Position numbers and translations under genes: made by a program. Under the pieces are notes generated by a model, which saw only the letters and a list, made by a program, of their open reading frames with translations, ran no database searches and had not been told where the DNA came from. A stretch of 15,829 bases of DNA from positions 1 through 15,829 of the forward strand of contig JAGAYB010000152.1 in the NCBI GenBank assembly GCA_017940705.1, in the 5' to 3' direction. The DNA comes from Selenomonas sp. GTDB lineage: Bacteria; Bacillota_C; Negativicutes; Selenomonadales; Selenomonadaceae. This document shows positions 13,528 to 15,829 of this stretch, piece by piece (position 1 is the stretch's first letter; each line of letters starts with the position of its first letter).

Positions 13528-14678
13528 TGAATAATTGTCAAATAACCATACCGGCAGTGACCTATGCCGGGCAAGGCAGCAGTGAGCGCCTTAGGGACAT
13601 TATCAGGAGGGAGCAGGCAGAATACATTCTGCTTTTTGCCGACAAGGGAGTGCGTTCTCTGGGGCTCAGCGCCAAAATCGAGAAACTTTGTGCAGAGCTG
13701 GCGCAGGTAAAAATAATTGAAGACCTCACGCCGGAACCGGCGGTCAGCGATATCGAAAGGGTTTTGGCGGAAGCTGCCGGGAAAAAACCGGACTTGATTG
13801 TAGGCATCGGCGGCGGCAGCGTCATGGATGCAGCCAAACTGGCCAGCATTACGCTGGGGGCTGAATACACTTTGCGTGATTTGCTGGCTGACAGCAGCAT
13901 TGCCCGTAAATGTGCCCCTGCGGTAATGGTACCCACGACCTGCGGTACGGGGTCTGAGGCTACCTGCAATGCTATCGTGGCAATTCCCGAGGAAGAGACG
14001 AAAAAAGGGATTGTAAACGACTGCATGATTCCCGATTATGTGATTTTGGACGTGGATATGATTGCCAAGCTGCCGCCTAAAATCATCGCGGCTACAGGCG
14101 TGGATGCTTTGGCTCACGTTGTGGAGTGCTTCACATCTAAAAAAGCGACACCGCTTAGCGATACCTATGCCAAAGAAGGTGCCGTCAAAATTTTCCGCAA
14201 TATCCGCCGGGCTTACAATAATGCCGGAGATATGACCGCTAAGGCAGAGATGATGCTGGGAGCATTCTATGGCGGCGTAGCTATTACCGGCTCGGGGACT
14301 ACGGCTGTACATGCCCTGTCATATCCCTTGGGGGGAAAATATCATATTGCTCACGGCGTATCCAATGCAATTCTCTTTGCTCATGTGATGGAGTTCAACA
14401 AAGATGCCTGTGCAGACAGGCTGGCACAGCTCTGTGATGCTGCGTATCCGGAAATGGCCAGGAGCAGCCAGCTGGAAAAAGCAGATTATATCATCAGGGA
14501 AATAGCGGCTATTGTCAAGGAAACCAATATCCCCACCAACTTGCAGGAATTTGGCGTTCAGCCTGCTGACTTGGATTTCCTGGTAGAAGCCGGCAGCCAG
14601 CAGACGCGTTTGCTGGTCAACAACTGCAAGGAGCTGTCACTGGCTGATATTCGCAGTATTTATCAGAAGGTCTTGTAA
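13527..14678 (+). CDS. Iron-containing (group III) alcohol dehydrogenase
   Basis: 383 residues from the ATG at 13527, which overlaps the previous stop codon and has GGGGGGAG five bases away; an ATG at 13512 in the same frame has no ribosome site. The N-terminal half holds the nucleotide loop GIGGGSVMDAAK (93-104) and PTTCGTGSEAT (136-146). The helical C-terminal half holds the four iron ligands Asp193 and His197 (DALAH), His262 (VHALSYPLGG) and His276 (HIAHGVSNA), spaced almost exactly as in lactaldehyde reductase FucO. The family reduces short aldehydes or oxidises the alcohols with NAD(H). Within the operon it could reduce an aldehyde made by the DapA-type lyase (glycolaldehyde or lactaldehyde class) or act on a sugar acid hydroxyl; the direction cannot be told. 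Confidence 0.9.
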   Translation: MNNCQITIPAVTYAGQGSSERLRDIIRREQAEYILLFADKGVRSLGLSAKIEKLCAELAQVKIIEDLTPEPAVSDIERVLAEAAGKKPDLIVGIGGGSVMDAAKLASITLGAEYTLRDLLADSSIARKCAPAVMVPTTCGTGSEATCNAIVAIPEEETKKGIVNDCMIPDYVILDVDMIAKLPPKIIAATGVDALAHVVECFTSKKATPLSDTYAKEGAVKIFRNIRRAYNNAGDMTAKAEMMLGAFYGGVAITGSGTTAVHALSYPLGGKYHIAHGVSNAILFAHVMEFNKDACADRLAQLCDAAYPEMARSSQLEKADYIIREIAAIVKETNIPTNLQEFGVQPADLDFLVEAGSQQTRLLVNNCKELSLADIRSIYQKVL

Positions 14679-14710
14679 TAGAGCAGCTTTCCATGAAGGG
14701 AGCGAGATGT

Positions 14711-15202
14711 ATGAGAAGTGACTTTATCACCGGTCTTACAGGAGCGATATTTTCAGGCCTGTATCTATACGCCACCGCCAATGTCAAGATATTTGGCGGT
14801 GCGGCCACGGCCGGAGTAAATGCTCAGACGATTCCCAAGTTGTGGGGAACGTGCTTGCTGCTTCTGAGCGTTATCCTCATAGCCCGGTCAATTTACAAAT
14901 ACGTTAAGGGTGAGCGGGGCAAATCTGCCCGGGAACTTATTGAGGTAATCAGGGAACGGCGCGAAGTTGCCTATACTTTTATTCTGTTGATTCTCTATGC
15001 TGTACTGATGAAACCTGTGGGGTTTATTATTAGCAGTATTGTATATGTATATTTGCAGATTTGGGTATTGACACCGATTACTGCGCGCAACAAACGGATG
15101 CATTATATAGCAGCAGGACTGGCAGTATTTTTTTCCATTAGCTTATATTATGTGTTTACCAAGTACCTGATGGTCATGCTGCCGCCAGGGATATTACGAT
15201 AA
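14711..15202 (+). CDS. tctB: TctB-type small membrane subunit of a tripartite tricarboxylate transporter
   Basis: 163 residues from the ATG at 14711 (GGGAG eight bases upstream; the in-frame ATG at 14693 has no site). It has four to five hydrophobic segments, near 7-22, 45-65, 88-122 (two closely packed) and 132-150, with a basic cytoplasmic loop at 64-87. The end LPPGIL resembles other TctB proteins. TctB pairs with the large permease TctA, whose gene starts 13 bases downstream; that linkage is the main support, as TctB sequences diverge strongly. The complex imports carboxylates captured by a periplasmic TctC protein, driven by ion gradients. Confidence 0.8.
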   Translation: MRSDFITGLTGAIFSGLYLYATANVKIFGGAATAGVNAQTIPKLWGTCLLLLSVILIARSIYKYVKGERGKSARELIEVIRERREVAYTFILLILYAVLMKPVGFIISSIVYVYLQIWVLTPITARNKRMHYIAAGLAVFFSISLYYVFTKYLMVMLPPGILR

Positions 15203-15215
15203 GGGGGCGCTGTAA

Positions 15216-15829
15216 ATGGATCCTTCGATTTTAGTTCAAGGCGCTATGTCTGTTTTTGCTGACCCACTGACCATCGGCTTCATTGTTATAGGTGTATTCG
15301 TAGGGATAATCTTCGGTGCTGTACCGGGATTAACAGCTACGTTGGCACTGATTATGTTTTTGCCGGTAACATATACCATGTCTCCTGTACAGGGGCTTTC
15401 GACATTGATTGCTCTGTATGTCGGGGGGATTTCCGGCGGTCTGGTGGCGGCGGTGTTATTGAATATCCCCGGTACACCTTCGTCCATTGCCACTACTTTT
15501 GATGGCACGCCGATGGCAGCTAAAGGGGAAGCCGGTAAAGCCTTGGGCGTAGGCGTGGTTTTCTCCTTTGTCGGTACGATTTTCGGCCTGCTGATGCTGG
15601 TGACGGTTTCGCCCGTTCTGGCCAGTGTGGCGATTAAGTTTGGCGCTTTTGAGTACTGTGCTGTAGCAGCTTGTGCACTGGCGCTGGTAATCAGTCTGGC
15701 CGGCCGTGATTTGGTAAAGGGGCTGATGGGGGCATTTCTGGGGCTGATGATAGCAACGGTAGGTTTGTCTCCGGTTGATTCCATGAAACGGTTTACCTTT
15801 GGGATGAGCGAACTGACCAGCGGCTTTGC
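15216..15829 (+). CDS. tctA: TctA-type large permease of a tripartite tricarboxylate transporter (partial, runs off the end)
   Basis: The first 204 codons are visible, of a family usually about 500 residues long. AAGGGGG precedes the ATG at 15216. Conserved TctA blocks are clear: GIIFGAVPGLTAT (30-42), then YVGGISGGLVAAVLLNIPGTPSS (68-90, written here only as its key residues Gly70, Gly74, Asn83, Pro85 and Pro88), then TTFDGTPMAAKGEAGKALG (93-111), followed by hydrophobic membrane segments. It is the main membrane channel of the TctABC system for citrate, other tri/dicarboxylates or sugar acids. As the last visible gene of the sigma-54-controlled operon, it probably imports the acid that the enzymes consume. 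The binding protein TctC is not before tctB and would have to lie downstream or elsewhere. Confidence 0.92.
   Translation, partial: MDPSILVQGAMSVFADPLTIGFIVIGVFVGIIFGAVPGLTATLALIMFLPVTYTMSPVQGLSTLIALYVGGISGGLVAAVLLNIPGTPSSIATTFDGTPMAAKGEAGKALGVGVVFSFVGTIFGLLMLVTVSPVLASVAIKFGAFEYCAVAACALALVISLAGRDLVKGLMGAFLGLMIATVGLSPVDSMKRFTFGMSELTSGF

Noticed and set aside
13497..14312. Minus-strand open frame of 271 codons opposite the alcohol dehydrogenase
   Set aside because: It lies fully opposite a gene with all catalytic residues, has no recognisable domain and reads as a shadow of that gene's codon pattern.
1..15829. CRISPR arrays, tRNA/rRNA genes, insertion sequences or prophage genes
   Set aside because: No regularly spaced repeats, no cloverleaf-like sequence, no transposase or integrase frame and no terminal inverted repeats with target duplications were found by reading.

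Overview
The window looks like the chromosome of an anaerobic diderm Firmicute of the Negativicutes (Selenomonas/Megamonas/Anaerovibrio-like). The main reason is the gene at 4856-6136: a signal peptide, one S-layer-homology (SLH) domain, a short coiled coil and a beta-barrel ending in aromatic residues, which is the outer-membrane porin type of that class. A DcuC-type anaerobic dicarboxylate carrier, strong AGGAGG ribosome binding sites and the moderate base composition agree. Genus assignment is inference.

Layout. (1) 1-157: 3' end of an Asp/Glu racemase-family gene, then a terminator (186-220). (2) 246-2125, minus strand: a secreted alpha/beta hydrolase and, upstream of it, a LysR-type regulator. 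(3) 2126-2317: a divergent control region with two sigma-A type promoters and a LysR-type palindrome at about -64 of the rightward one. (4) 2318-6136, plus strand: an operon of M20 metallopeptidase (with its catalytic Glu replaced by His), DcuC-family carrier and SLH porin. (5) 6157-6172: a 16-base match to the ParB-binding parS site, next to a strong terminator (6169-6218). (6) 6210-7055, minus strand: a secreted feruloyl/cinnamoyl-esterase-like hydrolase with a good promoter. (7) 7256-9151: a sigma-54 activator with a PrpR-type sensor domain. (8) 9155-9265: palindromic activator-site candidates inside a terminator-like hairpin, then a -24/-12 promoter. (9) 9309-15829 (runs off the end): a seven-gene operon of DUF1537 acid-sugar kinase, PdxA2-type dehydrogenase, DapA-family aldolase/lyase, D-2-hydroxyacid dehydrogenase, iron-containing alcohol dehydrogenase, and TctB and TctA of a tripartite tricarboxylate transporter.

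How it works together. The sigma-54 activator probably senses a small organic acid and switches on the operon to its right through the -24/-12 promoter. The DUF1537 kinase plus PdxA2 pair is the established route from a four-carbon sugar acid (threonate type) through its 4-phosphate to dihydroxyacetone phosphate and CO2. The DapA-family enzyme and the two reductases suggest a second branch that yields and disposes of a 2-oxoacid and an aldehyde. TctAB would import the acid; the binding protein TctC is not in the window. The left operon looks like a separate uptake-and-hydrolysis cassette: porin in the outer membrane, carrier in the inner membrane, metallopeptidase in the cytoplasm, under the LysR regulator. 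The parS match suggests this locus lies in the origin-proximal part of the chromosome.
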